From Cytophagales bacterium WSM2-2 (lineage in GTDB: Bacteria > Bacteroidota > Bacteroidia > Cytophagales > Cyclobacteriaceae): a stretch of 64,000 bases of DNA. The notes beneath the pieces were generated by a model. It was not told where the DNA came from, did no database searches, and worked only from the letters and a program-made list of their open reading frames with translations. Position numbers and translations under genes: made by a program. Positions 50,743 through 60,196 of this stretch are shown here, piece after piece (within the stretch, counting starts at the first letter, position 1; every line of letters begins with the position of its first letter). The stretch is from positions 620,001 to 684,000 of the forward strand of contig BNHL01000001.1 in assembly GCA_015472025.1 (NCBI GenBank), written 5' to 3'.

Positions 50743-53700
50743 TTACTGATTCAAGTGTTGCTTGTGCAACAATCTAAACCGATGCTGATTGAGCAATTTG
50801 TAAATCGCAGGCAAAATCAATAGCGTTAGGAATGTAGCTGAAATGAGACCGGAAATTACTACAACGGCCAACGGCTTTTGTGTTTCCGAACCAATACCAT
50901 TCGATAGAGCTGCGGGCATCAAACCCAATCCCGCCATCAGTGCAGTCATAACCACAGGCCTTAAACGTGTTAAAGCGCCTTCATAAATTGCCCTGTCCAG
51001 AGGCAGACCAAGATCCCTGTTTTTATTAAACACAGAAACGAGAATGACACCATTTTGCACACAGACACCAAACAAAGCAATGAAGCCCACACCAGCCGAG
51101 ATCGAGAAGTTGATTCCAGTAATATACAATCCAAGGATACCTCCGATCAAAGCGAATGGTACATTCATCAAAACCATACCTGCGTCTTTCGGAGAATTGA
51201 ACATGAAGAACAGCCACATATAAATCAGTCCGATACAAATCGGCACGACAAGTTGCAACCGGTTTGTGGCTCTTACCTGATTTTCAAACTCACCGTTCCA
51301 TGTCATTGAATATCCTTTGTCCAGGTGAACGCTTGCCCTCACCTTGGTTTGCGCTTCGGCTATAGTGCTACCCAAATCGCGGCCTCGAACTGAAAATTTG
51401 ATAGGAATAAATCGCAGGTTTCCTTCACGGTAAACGAAAGCCGGGCCTGTTTGTAGTTTGATATCTGCAATTTCCCTCAGCGGAATTTTTGTGCCATTGG
51501 TACAGGGCACCAGGAGCTTTCCGATCTCTTTCTCGCTTTGGCGGAACTCAGGCAAATAGCGTACACGAATATCAAATCTCCGTTCGCCCTCGTACATTGT
51601 ACTTGCCTGTCTGCCACCTACCGCCATCTCGATAATATCATTGGCTTCAGAAATATTCACCCCGTAGCGGGCGGTTTTATATCTATCCAATTCAATGCGC
51701 AATTCCGGCTGGCCCAGGCTTTTAAAAATACCAAGATCCTGAACACCCTCTACGGAACTCATTATACTCTTAACGGAATCGGCCAGTTTTTCAAGTTTAC
51801 TCAGGTTATCTCCAAATATTTTGATCGCCATCTCGCCTTTCACACCGGAGACTGCTTCTTCCACGTTATCTGAAATGGGTTGTGAGAATCCAAACACCAC
51901 TCCGGGAAACTGTTCTTCTAGCTTACTCTGCATATCTCGCACCAGCTCTTCCTTGCTCACATCCCTCGTCCAATCGTCCTTGGGATAGAGGTCTACAAAA
52001 AACTCGACATTAAAAAAACCGGTTGGATCAGTGCCATCATTCGGGCGACCGTTTTGCGAGATCACACCTTTAACCTCGGGGTATTTTGTAAATATGTGTC
52101 TCATTCCCTCCGACTCCACGTTCGCTTTGGAGAAAGAAATACTTTGTGGCATACTCGCACGAACATAGATCGAACCTTCATTCAGTTTCGGTAAAAACTC
52201 TGATCCAAGTTGCCGCCCCACGATGAGTGACCCGAGCAAAAGCAAAATGGAAAGAATTACACTCCGCGCAGGATGATCCATAGACCAGGTAAGTGCGGGA
52301 GCATAAATTCGTTCAAGCCCCTTCACCAATGGGTTTTCGCGTTCACGTACATTTTTATTGAGCAATAGTTTACAAAGCAAAGGAACCAGTGTCAGCGTAA
52401 ATAATAATGCGCCACCTAAAGCGAAACCCATCGTGTAAGCTAGAGGCGAAAACATCTTTCCCTCTACTTTTTGAAAAGCAAAAATGGGAATCAACGCGGT
52501 GATGATGATCAGTTTTGAAAAGAAAATAGGCTTACCCATTTCAACGGATATTTTTTTCACAAATCCCATCTTCGTCATCAGGTTGAACTTCACCTTGCCG
52601 ATCTCGTGCTGCTTGTGTGCGAGGTACACGAAGACCCCTTCCACCATCACCACGGCCCCGTCAATGATGATCCCAAAGTCTATCGCCCCTATCGAAAGAA
52701 GGTTGGCTGACATTCCTTTCAGACGCATACAAATAAATGCGAACAGCAATGCAAGTGGAATGATGATCGAAACCATCAGTGTCGCTCGCCAATCGAGGAG
52801 AAAAACCGAGAGAATAAATGTAACGAGCAGCATGCCAACCACGAGGTTTTCCATCACGGTATGAGTAGTCAGGTTAACCAGGGTAGTGCGATCGTAAAAT
52901 ACTTTTATCACTACTCCTTCCGGAAGCACGCGGTCGTTAAGATCGCTTATGGTTGCATTCAAATCCTTGAGTACCTGGCTCGGATTCTCCCCTTTACGCA
53001 AAAGGACAATTCCTTCCACCACATCCGTTTCATTGCCTCTACCTACTTTTCCAAGCCTCGGCTTAAATGATTGCTTAACCTGGGCGACATCTTTGATACG
53101 TATCGGAGCCCCGTTGATATTTTTCACGATCACGTTTTCAATGTCATCGATACTATTGATCAATCCTAAGCCGCGTACCAGAAACGCCTGTGCACCACGC
53201 TCCACCACATCACCTCCCACGTTACTATTGTTGACACTGATGGCGTTGAAGATGTCGGTGGCAGAAAAATTGTAAGCACTCAGGCGGGTCGGGTCGATGG
53301 TCACCTCGTATGTTTTAACTTCACCTCCAAAGCTTACAACATCGGCAACACCCTGAACCGCTTTTATTCGTTTGTCAATAATCCAATCCTGAATTTCTTT
53401 CAACTCCCGAACCGTCTCTCCATCACCTGCCAGTGTATAGCGATATATTTCGCCAGTCGGGCCGGAGGGCGGTTGAATTTCCGGGTCGGTTCCGTCGGGT
53501 AAGTTCACATTCACCAACTGGTTCGACACCATTTGGCGTGCCCTGAAGTCATCTATTTCATCTTCAAAAAACAAAGTCACCACGGACAGACCAAAAAGCG
53601 AAATCGAACGCATACTCGTTTTCCGAGGCACAACGTTCATTTCAGTCTCAATGGGAATAGTCACAAATTTTTCAAGCTCTTCTGCACTACGGCCGGGCCA

Positions 53701-53865
53701 CTGAGTGATAATTACGATCCTCGTGTTGATCACATCCGGAAATGCTTCGATGGGCGTATTCAAAAAACTCTGTACACCCCACGCGATAACAAGCAGGGTG
53801 CCTAAAAAAACCATCAACCGGTTTTTCAGTGAGAAAGAAATGATTCCTTTAATGAATTGATTCAT
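50743..53865 (-). CDS. czcA: heavy-metal efflux RND transporter, pump subunit (CzcA/CusA family)
   Basis: The protein has 1040 residues with the 12-helix RND plan. The fourth helix has D-F-G-I-I-I-D-G-A-V-V-M-V-E near residue 395-408, the acidic proton-relay pattern of divalent cation (Co/Zn/Cd or Ni) pumps rather than the monovalent CusA pattern. G-R-S-A-E-E-L-E near the N-terminus and Y-E-G-A-L-T-R-L-R-P-V-V-M-T-A are also diagnostic. It exports metal ions across both membranes together with the adaptor and TolC-type genes upstream. Gap 18 bases to the adaptor gene. Confidence 0.93.
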   Translation of the reverse strand: MNQFIKGIISFSLKNRLMVFLGTLLVIAWGVQSFLNTPIEAFPDVINTRIVIITQWPGRSAEELEKFVTIPIETEMNVVPRKTSMRSISLFGLSVVTLFFEDEIDDFRARQMVSNQLVNVNLPDGTDPEIQPPSGPTGEIYRYTLAGDGETVRELKEIQDWIIDKRIKAVQGVADVVSFGGEVKTYEVTIDPTRLSAYNFSATDIFNAISVNNSNVGGDVVERGAQAFLVRGLGLINSIDDIENVIVKNINGAPIRIKDVAQVKQSFKPRLGKVGRGNETDVVEGIVLLRKGENPSQVLKDLNATISDLNDRVLPEGVVIKVFYDRTTLVNLTTHTVMENLVVGMLLVTFILSVFLLDWRATLMVSIIIPLALLFAFICMRLKGMSANLLSIGAIDFGIIIDGAVVMVEGVFVYLAHKQHEIGKVKFNLMTKMGFVKKISVEMGKPIFFSKLIIITALIPIFAFQKVEGKMFSPLAYTMGFALGGALLFTLTLVPLLCKLLLNKNVRERENPLVKGLERIYAPALTWSMDHPARSVILSILLLLGSLIVGRQLGSEFLPKLNEGSIYVRASMPQSISFSKANVESEGMRHIFTKYPEVKGVISQNGRPNDGTDPTGFFNVEFFVDLYPKDDWTRDVSKEELVRDMQSKLEEQFPGVVFGFSQPISDNVEEAVSGVKGEMAIKIFGDNLSKLEKLADSVKSIMSSVEGVQDLGIFKSLGQPELRIELDRYKTARYGVNISEANDIIEMAVGGRQASTMYEGERRFDIRVRYLPEFRQSEKEIGKLLVPCTNGTKIPLREIADIKLQTGPAFVYREGNLRFIPIKFSVRGRDLGSTIAEAQTKVRASVHLDKGYSMTWNGEFENQVRATNRLQLVVPICIGLIYMWLFFMFNSPKDAGMVLMNVPFALIGGILGLYITGINFSISAGVGFIALFGVCVQNGVILVSVFNKNRDLGLPLDRAIYEGALTRLRPVVMTALMAGLGLMPAALSNGIGSETQKPLAVVVISGLISATFLTLLILPAIYKLLNQHRFRLLHKQHLNQ

Positions 53866-53883
53866 ACTGAAAAATCAGGCTAA

Positions 53884-54990
53884 TTAAAGTTGATTGAATG
53901 CTGTAAGAACGAAAAGTGATCCTTCGGTGACTATCCGTTGACCAACACTTACACCTTCCAGTACTTCGGTGTAATAGTGAAAAACACGTCCCGTTTTTAT
54001 TTGTACTTTCTTAAACTCATTTTTTCCTGTCTCCAGCATTACGTAGCTCTGGTTGTTCTCAAGAATGATGGAAATATTCGGAACTACGATCGCCTTTTCA
54101 CTCGTCTTGGGCGTAAGAAGCACATTGGCAAACATTTCGGGTTTTAGTAACCCATCGGCATTATTGAGTTCTGTGCGAATCTTGATCACCCGCGAATCCG
54201 GATCAAGCATGGTCCCAATCTTTTTCACGCGACCGTTGAAGATCAAATCGGGAAAGGCAATAGTCTTCACCTGCACTTCATCTCCTTCAGAAACTTTGGA
54301 CAAATCACTTTCGTGAATATTCGCCCAAACCCAGACTGTTTTCAAATCAGAAATGGTAAAAATATTGGTATTGTTATCATTCCTGATTTGCGTTCCTTCA
54401 GTTACACTACGCTCAACGATATATCCTGATCGTGGAGCCACTACGTTGTAAATTGCATCAAGGTCGCTTGAGGATCCACCATAGAGTTTTAAAATCTGAG
54501 TTCTTTCATTCAATTCGGAAAGCGCGTTGCTGTGATCCTTTTTCGCATTGGCAAATTCTTTTTCACTCATCATCCCTGCAGCGAAAAGCTCTTGTGCACG
54601 AGCCAGGTTTTTCTCTTCCACCGAAAAATTTGATTTCGCAATGTTGTAATCCCGCTGAATCTGGCTCATGTCCATGCTCAACAGCGTAGCAAGTACCTGT
54701 CCCTTTTGAACATAATCACCGAGAGAAACAAATATCTTCTCAACAGTACCGCTCACAATAGGATAAATCCTGACAACGTTGTCTTCTGCAAAGCTTACTT
54801 CTCCGACAGCAGCGAGTTGGTCGGCAAGTTTTTGCTCGCGAATGGAGTCGACCTTGATATGCGTCACCTGACTCTGTGAGAGCACCAGGCTGGTTTTGCT
54901 GTGAGCTTCCTCCTGCTTTGCTACTTTTTTATGATCCTGGCAGGCGATGAACAACCCTGCAAATAATAAAATGAAACCTATTTTTTTCAT
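53884..54990 (-). CDS. RND efflux periplasmic adaptor lipoprotein (CzcB family)
   Basis: The protein has 368 residues. A lipoprotein signal (L-F-I-A-C-Q-D) anchors it. The barrel-sandwich half P-I-V-S-G-T-V-E-K-I-F-V-S-L-G-D-Y-V-Q-K-G-Q-V-L-A and the partner half A-P-R-S-G-Y-I-V-E-R-S-V-T-E-G-T enclose a coiled-coil hairpin (D-Y-N-I-A-K-S-N-F-S-V-E-E-K-N-L-A-R-A-Q-E-L). It links pump and outer-membrane channel. It sits 6 bases after the TolC-type gene and 18 before the pump. Confidence 0.93.
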   Translation of the reverse strand: MKKIGFILLFAGLFIACQDHKKVAKQEEAHSKTSLVLSQSQVTHIKVDSIREQKLADQLAAVGEVSFAEDNVVRIYPIVSGTVEKIFVSLGDYVQKGQVLATLLSMDMSQIQRDYNIAKSNFSVEEKNLARAQELFAAGMMSEKEFANAKKDHSNALSELNERTQILKLYGGSSSDLDAIYNVVAPRSGYIVERSVTEGTQIRNDNNTNIFTISDLKTVWVWANIHESDLSKVSEGDEVQVKTIAFPDLIFNGRVKKIGTMLDPDSRVIKIRTELNNADGLLKPEMFANVLLTPKTSEKAIVVPNISIILENNQSYVMLETGKNEFKKVQIKTGRVFHYYTEVLEGVSVGQRIVTEGSLFVLTAFNQL

Positions 54991-54996
54991 AATGTC

Positions 54997-56250
54997 TTAA
55001 TAGTCAATTAGAGTTTCTCCTATGCTAAAATTAAGGTTGTTGACACTGTTCAAAAATTGCTGACGCAGTTCAATCAACTGAATATTGGTACTGATGTAAA
55101 TACGCTGGTAGTCGATAAACTCCAGCAAACTGATATCTCTTTTTTGAAAATACGTATTCGTATTTCTGTTCAGTTGTGTAAGGCTGTTAAGATACTCGTC
55201 TGTGTAGTTAGTCAACCCTTCATAACTTTTCTTATACTGGTTAAAAGCAGCAATCACCTGGTTAGTAACGGTCGTCTTCAAGTAATCACGCTGCAATCCC
55301 GATTGCTTGATATTGAATTTTGCTTCTTTGATGTTCCCTTGATTACGGTTAAACAAAGGCAGTGGCATTTGCAGTACCAAACCTGAATAGTTGCGAATAT
55401 AATTTCCACCCAAGTCATAATCGTATCCGATTGATAAATCAGGTATTGCCATAGAGCGCTGCAATTTCAAGTTCTGCTCCTGATACGCCTGATACAGGTT
55501 TGATACTTTCAGGTCTGGCCTTACGAGTAGAGCCCGATTGATCAACGAGTCAAGCAGAAAGGTGTCATTGAACAGGGGAATTTTCTGTGTTACCTGGAGC
55601 AGCGTGTCCTTAGGATACTGAAGCAACGTACGAAGCTGAGAAAGATATTGCTCCTTCTGGCTGGCGTTGTCCAATGACCGGGATTTTACAGCTATATATT
55701 CCGATTTGATACGCAAATCTTCCGTAACCGAAATCGCTCCCACCTCCAGCTCCTTCTTACTGGCAGCAATTAACCGCTGATAGCTGGTCAATACCTCGTC
55801 ATACAATTTCTCCTTGGCCTCCAAAGCTGCCAGGTTGTTGTAATTATTGCCCAGATCATAAAGCAAACTCCGAATGATATCCGTAAACTGAACTTTGTTT
55901 ATCTCCAAATTGATCCGTGCAAGCTTGACTGTGTTCGTGTGCTTGCCTGCGATGGAAATGGTTTGGTTAATCTGCAACTCATATTGGTTAGATGCTTTGA
56001 GGTATTTCTCCTGATCCTTATTGTAAGCTTCCTGGTTCCAATAAATGGTTGGGTTGTAAAGCAGCTTCGCTTGAATTACCTGGGCTTCCGCCTGGTTGAT
56101 TTCATAGTAGGCAGCGAGTAGATAGAAATTCTTCTTCAATAAACGTTCCTTGGCATTCAATAGTGACACCGTGGAGTCCTGTGCCTTGAGACCGGGCACA
56201 CACACTCCCGAAAGAATGAGAAGTATAAAGCCTGTAAGAGACTTGTTCAT
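54997..56250 (-). CDS. TolC-family outer-membrane efflux protein (CzcC type)
   Basis: The protein has 417 residues with a signal peptide ending G-L-K-A-Q-D. The two long helical repeats of the family are visible (L-A-A-Y-Y-E-I-N-Q-A-E-A-Q-V-I-Q-A and Q-Q-F-L-N-S-V-N-N-L-N), with P-L-F-N-R-N-Q-G-N-I-K-E-A in the second half. It forms the exit duct of the metal pump. First pump gene in the operon, 55 bases after a small secreted protein gene. Confidence 0.92.
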   Translation of the reverse strand: MNKSLTGFILLILSGVCVPGLKAQDSTVSLLNAKERLLKKNFYLLAAYYEINQAEAQVIQAKLLYNPTIYWNQEAYNKDQEKYLKASNQYELQINQTISIAGKHTNTVKLARINLEINKVQFTDIIRSLLYDLGNNYNNLAALEAKEKLYDEVLTSYQRLIAASKKELEVGAISVTEDLRIKSEYIAVKSRSLDNASQKEQYLSQLRTLLQYPKDTLLQVTQKIPLFNDTFLLDSLINRALLVRPDLKVSNLYQAYQEQNLKLQRSMAIPDLSIGYDYDLGGNYIRNYSGLVLQMPLPLFNRNQGNIKEAKFNIKQSGLQRDYLKTTVTNQVIAAFNQYKKSYEGLTNYTDEYLNSLTQLNRNTNTYFQKRDISLLEFIDYQRIYISTNIQLIELRQQFLNSVNNLNFSIGETLIDY

Positions 56251-56305
56251 AATATTTTTAAAATGTGATGTAAAAAGAAAAGGCCGGTGAGGTTTACCTG
56301 ACCAT

Positions 56306-56641
56306 TCAAATTAAAAGTCTTTTGTGTCGCAGATAGACAACTTCGGTAAATGGCCGGTCGATCTGTTTGCCCATTCTCTCAGGAGAAGTGTCCGTGGATG
56401 GAATGACCTGAAGGGCTACAACATCTTGAAAAAAATGCGCATCGGATGAAAAATCGTCCGAGTCCTCGATATTGTTATCTACCAAAAAGTAGAAGACATC
56501 TGATTGCGGTGAAGGCCTTTCGAAGAAAGTTTTTTCATCGGAATAGTGGCTCTCGGGAAAAGTAAACCCTGCACTCACCGCCAGAAGGGTGAAGGCAATG
56601 ATCCGGAAAAAACTGGTCTTTATCGTTTTAAAATAAGCCAC
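56306..56641 (-). CDS. small exported protein at the head of the metal-efflux operon
   Basis: A GTG start at 56641 gives 111 residues with a signal-peptide-like segment (F-F-R-I-I-A-F-T-L-L-A-V-S-A-G-F). The mature part is acidic (N-N-I-E-D-S-D-D-F-S-S-D-A-H-F-F-Q) and has four scattered histidines, which could bind metal, but no recognisable family motif. Small proteins of this kind are often found before CusC/CzcC genes in Bacteroidota (from memory). Its position suggests a periplasmic metal-handling or regulatory role (inference). Confidence 0.6.
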   Translation of the reverse strand: MAYFKTIKTSFFRIIAFTLLAVSAGFTFPESHYSDEKTFFERPSPQSDVFYFLVDNNIEDSDDFSSDAHFFQDVVALQVIPSTDTSPERMGKQIDRPFTEVVYLRHKRLLI

Positions 56642-56772
56642 TCGTATATCCTTCGTTACTAATCCTCTGTTTAAGGAAAATTCCTAAAAAGGACGTCAAA
56701 GATATTGTTAATGTGCTAATTACAAAAACATTAGCTATTAGAATACTTTTATCTTTAGCGTATTAAGAGTAC

Positions 56773-57690
56773 ATGCAATCTACAAGTCATGTTTTTTTGG
56801 TCAAGCCAGCCAGCTTTCATTTCAATGCTGAAACCGCTGTTTCAAATGCATTTCAAAAGAAAATCGGGCTTTCAGAAGATACCACCAGCCAAAAAGCAAT
56901 TGAGGAATTTGATGCGGTTGTGAGTTTGCTAAAGGCTGAAGGTGTCAGCGTGCATGTCTTTAAAGACACTGTTGATCCACCTAAACCAGATGCAATCTTT
57001 CCTAACAATTGGGTCTCTCTCCATGCTGACGAAACAGTGGTTCTCTATCCTATGTGTGCACCAAACCGAAGACCGGAACGGAGACAGGACATTATCGATA
57101 CACTCAAAACGAAATTTAAAATATCCAGGATTATTGACTTATCGGCTTATGAAATCGAGAGCAAATTCCTGGAAGGTACCGGCAGCATTGTATTTGATCA
57201 TCAGAATAAAATCGCCTACGCTTGTTTGTCGCCTCGAACGGATAGAGAGTTGTTTATCAATCTCAGTTTGCAATTGGGATATAAGCCAGTTCATTTCGTT
57301 GCTCATGACAAGAAAGAGAAGGAGATTTATCATACCAATGTGATGATGTGTATTGGCAATCAGTTTACGGTGATTTGCCTTGAAAGCATCACAAACTCAA
57401 CTAAAAGGAAAGTAGTCTTTGAAAGTCTTAACAACAGCGGCCTTGAGATCATTGAAATATCGCTCGAGCAAATGAATTGCTTTGCCGGGAATATGCTCCT
57501 CCTTCGCGGAGCGAACAAGGATAATTTGCTGGTAATATCGCAAAGTGCAATGGAAAGCCTGAATGACCTTCAACGAAAGCAAATCGGAAAATATGCCAGG
57601 ATTATACCACTTCCGATAAAGACCATTGAGACCATCGGAGGCGGCAGTGCCCGATGTATGATCGCTGAAATATTTCTTCCCGAGATTTAG
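56773..57690 (+). CDS. ctlX: citrulline utilization hydrolase CtlX / arginine-deiminase-related protein
   Basis: The protein has 305 residues of the amidinotransferase/arginine deiminase superfamily. Conserved blocks: D-A-I-F-P-N-N-W-V-S near 75, Y-P-M-C-A-P-N-R-R-P-E-R-R near 92, L-E-G-T-G-S-I-V-F-D near 134, Y-H-T-N-V-M-M near 192, and the catalytic cysteine in G-G-G-S-A-R-C near 296. In CtlX it cleaves citrulline to ornithine, carbon dioxide and ammonia. The stop codon overlaps the stop of the convergent aspartate kinase gene. Confidence 0.92.
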   Translation: MQSTSHVFLVKPASFHFNAETAVSNAFQKKIGLSEDTTSQKAIEEFDAVVSLLKAEGVSVHVFKDTVDPPKPDAIFPNNWVSLHADETVVLYPMCAPNRRPERRQDIIDTLKTKFKISRIIDLSAYEIESKFLEGTGSIVFDHQNKIAYACLSPRTDRELFINLSLQLGYKPVHFVAHDKKEKEIYHTNVMMCIGNQFTVICLESITNSTKRKVVFESLNNSGLEIIEISLEQMNCFAGNMLLLRGANKDNLLVISQSAMESLNDLQRKQIGKYARIIPLPIKTIETIGGGSARCMIAEIFLPEI

Positions 57691-59006
57691 AGACCGAACA
57701 ATCCTTCGTTCAGAAGATTGAGCGCTTTCTCTTTTTGAGTCGTCTCTACCAGCAAGGAAATGTTATTGTTACTTCCTCCATAGCTTACCATTCGAATGGG
57801 GATTCCGGCAAGCGACTGAAACACGTCTTTCAACACACCTTCCTTCTCCATCAAGCCGTTGCCTACAATACAGATAATGGTTTGGTTCTTATCTATATCA
57901 ATCGAGCCCAAATTTTTCAATTCGGTGATAATCTCCTCAACATGCCTGTCATCATCGATAGTAACTGACACCGCTACTTCAGATGTTGAGATCATATCGA
58001 TAGCCGTTTTATTTCGCTCAAAAATTTCAAATACCTGGCGCAAAAAGCCATAAGCCAAAAGCATGCGCGATGACTTTATTTTGATAGCGGTAATTCCATC
58101 TTTCGCAGCAATGGCTTTGAATTGCCCGCTCGTGCCCCGCTCACTTATTAAAGTACCGAATGCTTGTTCATCCATTGTATTTTTCAAGCGTACCGGCACT
58201 CCGTATTTCTGCGCTGGCACAATGGTAGATGGGTGAAGGATCTTCGCACCAAAATAGGCGAGCTCTGAAGCTTCATCAAAAGTTAGCTCAGCAATGGGTA
58301 TCGTTTTTTTCACCACGCGAGGATCATTGTTGTGCATTCCATCAATGTCCGTCCATATCTGAACCTCCTCTGCGCGGACGGCCGCCCCGACCAGTGAAGC
58401 GGTATAGTCGCTCCCGCCTCTTTTCAAATTATCAATTTCGTTTTTATGATTGCGGCAGATGTATCCCTGGGTAATCAGTATGTTGGTGCCAGCCATCGTC
58501 TCCAGGATAGGTTTCAGACGCTCGCTTATCTTTTCGAGTTCAGGTTCATTATTTTCATCGATGGACATGAAGTGAAGCGCGGGAAGAAGTCTTGCATTGA
58601 TTTTCCTTTCCTGGCAGTGATGATAAAACAACTCAGTAGAAACCAATTCGCCCTGGGCAAGAAGTTCTCGGTAACTGCGGTCATCAAATTTACCTGCTGC
58701 CAACAACCGGAAGAGACTGAAGTACCGACTCACCAATTCTTCACCAATGGCATGATAGGCAGGAGATTCGTATAGCTCCTTAACAAAACCCAGGTAGTGC
58801 TTTTCCAGGGTAGCGATTTCCTGGTTGGCCTCGCCATTCTTTCCGGCAAGCAGGAAATCCCCGATTTTTACGAGCGTATTCGTTGTGCCGCTCAGGGCCG
58901 ACAGCACAACAATCTTCTTACCTGGCATATTCACTACCAGGTTTGCAATTTTTTTCATCCGCTCGGGCTTCCCTACAGAGGTGCCTCCAAATTTCACTAC
59001 CTGCAT
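57687..59006 (-). CDS. lysC: aspartate kinase
   Basis: The protein has 439 residues. The kinase domain begins V-V-K-F-G-G-T-S-V-G and contains G-G-S-D-Y-T-A-S-L-V-G and V-Q-I-W-T-D-I-D-G, which bind ATP and aspartate. Two ACT domains (about 300-439, S-E-V-A-V-S-V-T-I-D and G-N-G-L-M) provide feedback control by lysine or threonine. It makes aspartyl phosphate, the first step to lysine, threonine and methionine. Single gene; a TAACTTTG box lies 24 bases before the start. Which allosteric class applies cannot be read from the sequence. Confidence 0.95.
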   Translation of the reverse strand: MQVVKFGGTSVGKPERMKKIANLVVNMPGKKIVVLSALSGTTNTLVKIGDFLLAGKNGEANQEIATLEKHYLGFVKELYESPAYHAIGEELVSRYFSLFRLLAAGKFDDRSYRELLAQGELVSTELFYHHCQERKINARLLPALHFMSIDENNEPELEKISERLKPILETMAGTNILITQGYICRNHKNEIDNLKRGGSDYTASLVGAAVRAEEVQIWTDIDGMHNNDPRVVKKTIPIAELTFDEASELAYFGAKILHPSTIVPAQKYGVPVRLKNTMDEQAFGTLISERGTSGQFKAIAAKDGITAIKIKSSRMLLAYGFLRQVFEIFERNKTAIDMISTSEVAVSVTIDDDRHVEEIITELKNLGSIDIDKNQTIICIVGNGLMEKEGVLKDVFQSLAGIPIRMVSYGGSNNNISLLVETTQKEKALNLLNEGLFGL

Positions 59007-59029
59007 TTTCCTTGAATTTTAAGAGGGCG

Positions 59030-59037
59030 CAAAGTTA
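59030..59037 (-). promoter_or_regulatory. putative -7 promoter box of the aspartate kinase gene
   Basis: Minus-strand TAACTTTG matches the TAnnTTTG consensus, 24 bases before the ATG. No convincing -33 element is seen, so this is only a candidate. Confidence 0.35.
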
Positions 59038-59152
59038 TCGGCCAAGCACGAATTGCGATAAAAGTTGGATGATTATTTTATGAGATATTTTTCTTTTTGT
59101 ACCCCTGAGTGATAACTTCGCGGCTCCTAAGAGTTAACCAAAATTTATTTCT

Positions 59153-60085
59153 ATGAAGATAACCGTTGTAGGCGCTGGCAATGTAGGTGCCACCTGTGCT
59201 GACGTATTGGCCTACCGTGAAGTGGCCAATGAAATTGTTTTAGTGGATATCAAAGAAGGACTTGCAGAAGGCAAGAGCCTCGATATCTGGCAAAAAGCTC
59301 CCATTGACCTGTACGACAGCCGGACCATCGGCTCTACCAACGATTATTCAAAGACTGCAAATTCAGACGTGGTTGTTATCACTTCCGGCCTGCCTCGTAA
59401 GCCCGGTATGACACGCGATGACCTGATCAGCACCAATGCAGGGATCGTTAAGACTGTAGCTGAAAATATTGTAAAGCATTCTCCTAAGTCGATCATCATT
59501 GTAGTCAGCAACCCCCTGGATGTAATGACTTACCAGGCTCATCTGGTGTCGAAGTTTCCCCGTACAAGGGTAATGGGTATGGCTGGAATCCTCGACACAG
59601 CACGTTACAGAGCGTTCCTGGCTGAGGCCCTTAATGTTTCTCCGAAAGATATTCAAGCCATGATCCTGGGCGGGCATGGTGACACTATGGTTCCACTGCC
59701 ACGATATACAACGGTTGGCGGTATTCCTGTTACAGAATTGATTTCAAAAGACAAGCTGGACGCCATTATCGAGCGTACGAAAGTAGGTGGAGGCGAACTT
59801 GTAAAACTGATGGGCACTTCTGCCTGGTATGCTCCTGGCTCAGCTGCTGCCCAAATGGTGGAAAGCATTGTGAAAGATCAACGCAGAGTTCTTCCTGTCT
59901 GCGTTCAACTGGATGGTGAATACGGAATTAAGGACTGCTACCTTGGAGTACCTGTAATTCTGGGTAAAAATGGTATTGAGCGAATCATCGAACTAGAATT
60001 GAACAGCGCTGAAAAAGCTCTTTTAGAAACCAGCCGCAAGCACGTGAAAGAAGTGATGGAAGTACTCGACAAGCTTCCCAAGTAG
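59153..60085 (+). CDS. mdh: malate dehydrogenase (lactate/malate family)
   Basis: The protein has 310 residues. NAD-binding G-A-G-N-V-G-A-T near the start, the substrate-specificity loop G-L-P-R-K-P-G-M-T-R-D-D-L with two arginines typical of malate rather than lactate, and G-G-H-G-D-T-M-V-P with the catalytic histidine near 175. It interconverts malate and oxaloacetate in the TCA cycle; cytoplasmic. Divergent from aspartate kinase. Ends with a hairpin terminator. Confidence 0.97.
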   Translation: MKITVVGAGNVGATCADVLAYREVANEIVLVDIKEGLAEGKSLDIWQKAPIDLYDSRTIGSTNDYSKTANSDVVVITSGLPRKPGMTRDDLISTNAGIVKTVAENIVKHSPKSIIIVVSNPLDVMTYQAHLVSKFPRTRVMGMAGILDTARYRAFLAEALNVSPKDIQAMILGGHGDTMVPLPRYTTVGGIPVTELISKDKLDAIIERTKVGGGELVKLMGTSAWYAPGSAAAQMVESIVKDQRRVLPVCVQLDGEYGIKDCYLGVPVILGKNGIERIIELELNSAEKALLETSRKHVKEVMEVLDKLPK

Positions 60086-60112
60086 TATTTAAATTATCTA
60101 ATGACAATCAAA

Positions 60113-60137
60113 GGCTGCCCAATGGCGGTCTTTTTTT
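60113..60137 (+). terminator. Rho-independent terminator of mdh
   Basis: GGCTGCC / GGCGGTC with loop CAAT forms seven pairs, two of them G-U, followed by seven T. 28 bases after the mdh stop. Confidence 0.75.
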
Positions 60138-60152
60138 GTGCGTGAATAATAG

Positions 60153-60164
60153 TTATACGTATAA
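60153..60164. promoter_or_regulatory. operator candidate of the toxin-antitoxin pair
   Basis: TTATACGTATAA is a perfect 12-bp palindrome 33 bases before the antitoxin start; a further half-site CGTATA starts at 60180. Such sites upstream of antitoxin genes typically bind the antitoxin alone or with the toxin. Confidence 0.6.
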
Positions 60165-60196
60165 AAATATTAATTTTGTCGTATAGATGAAGTGCT

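Noticed and set aside
52677-52690. Monovalent (Cu/Ag) specificity for the RND pump
   Set aside because: Fourth-helix acidic motif fits divalent cation pumps; no methionine cluster of CusA type was recognised.
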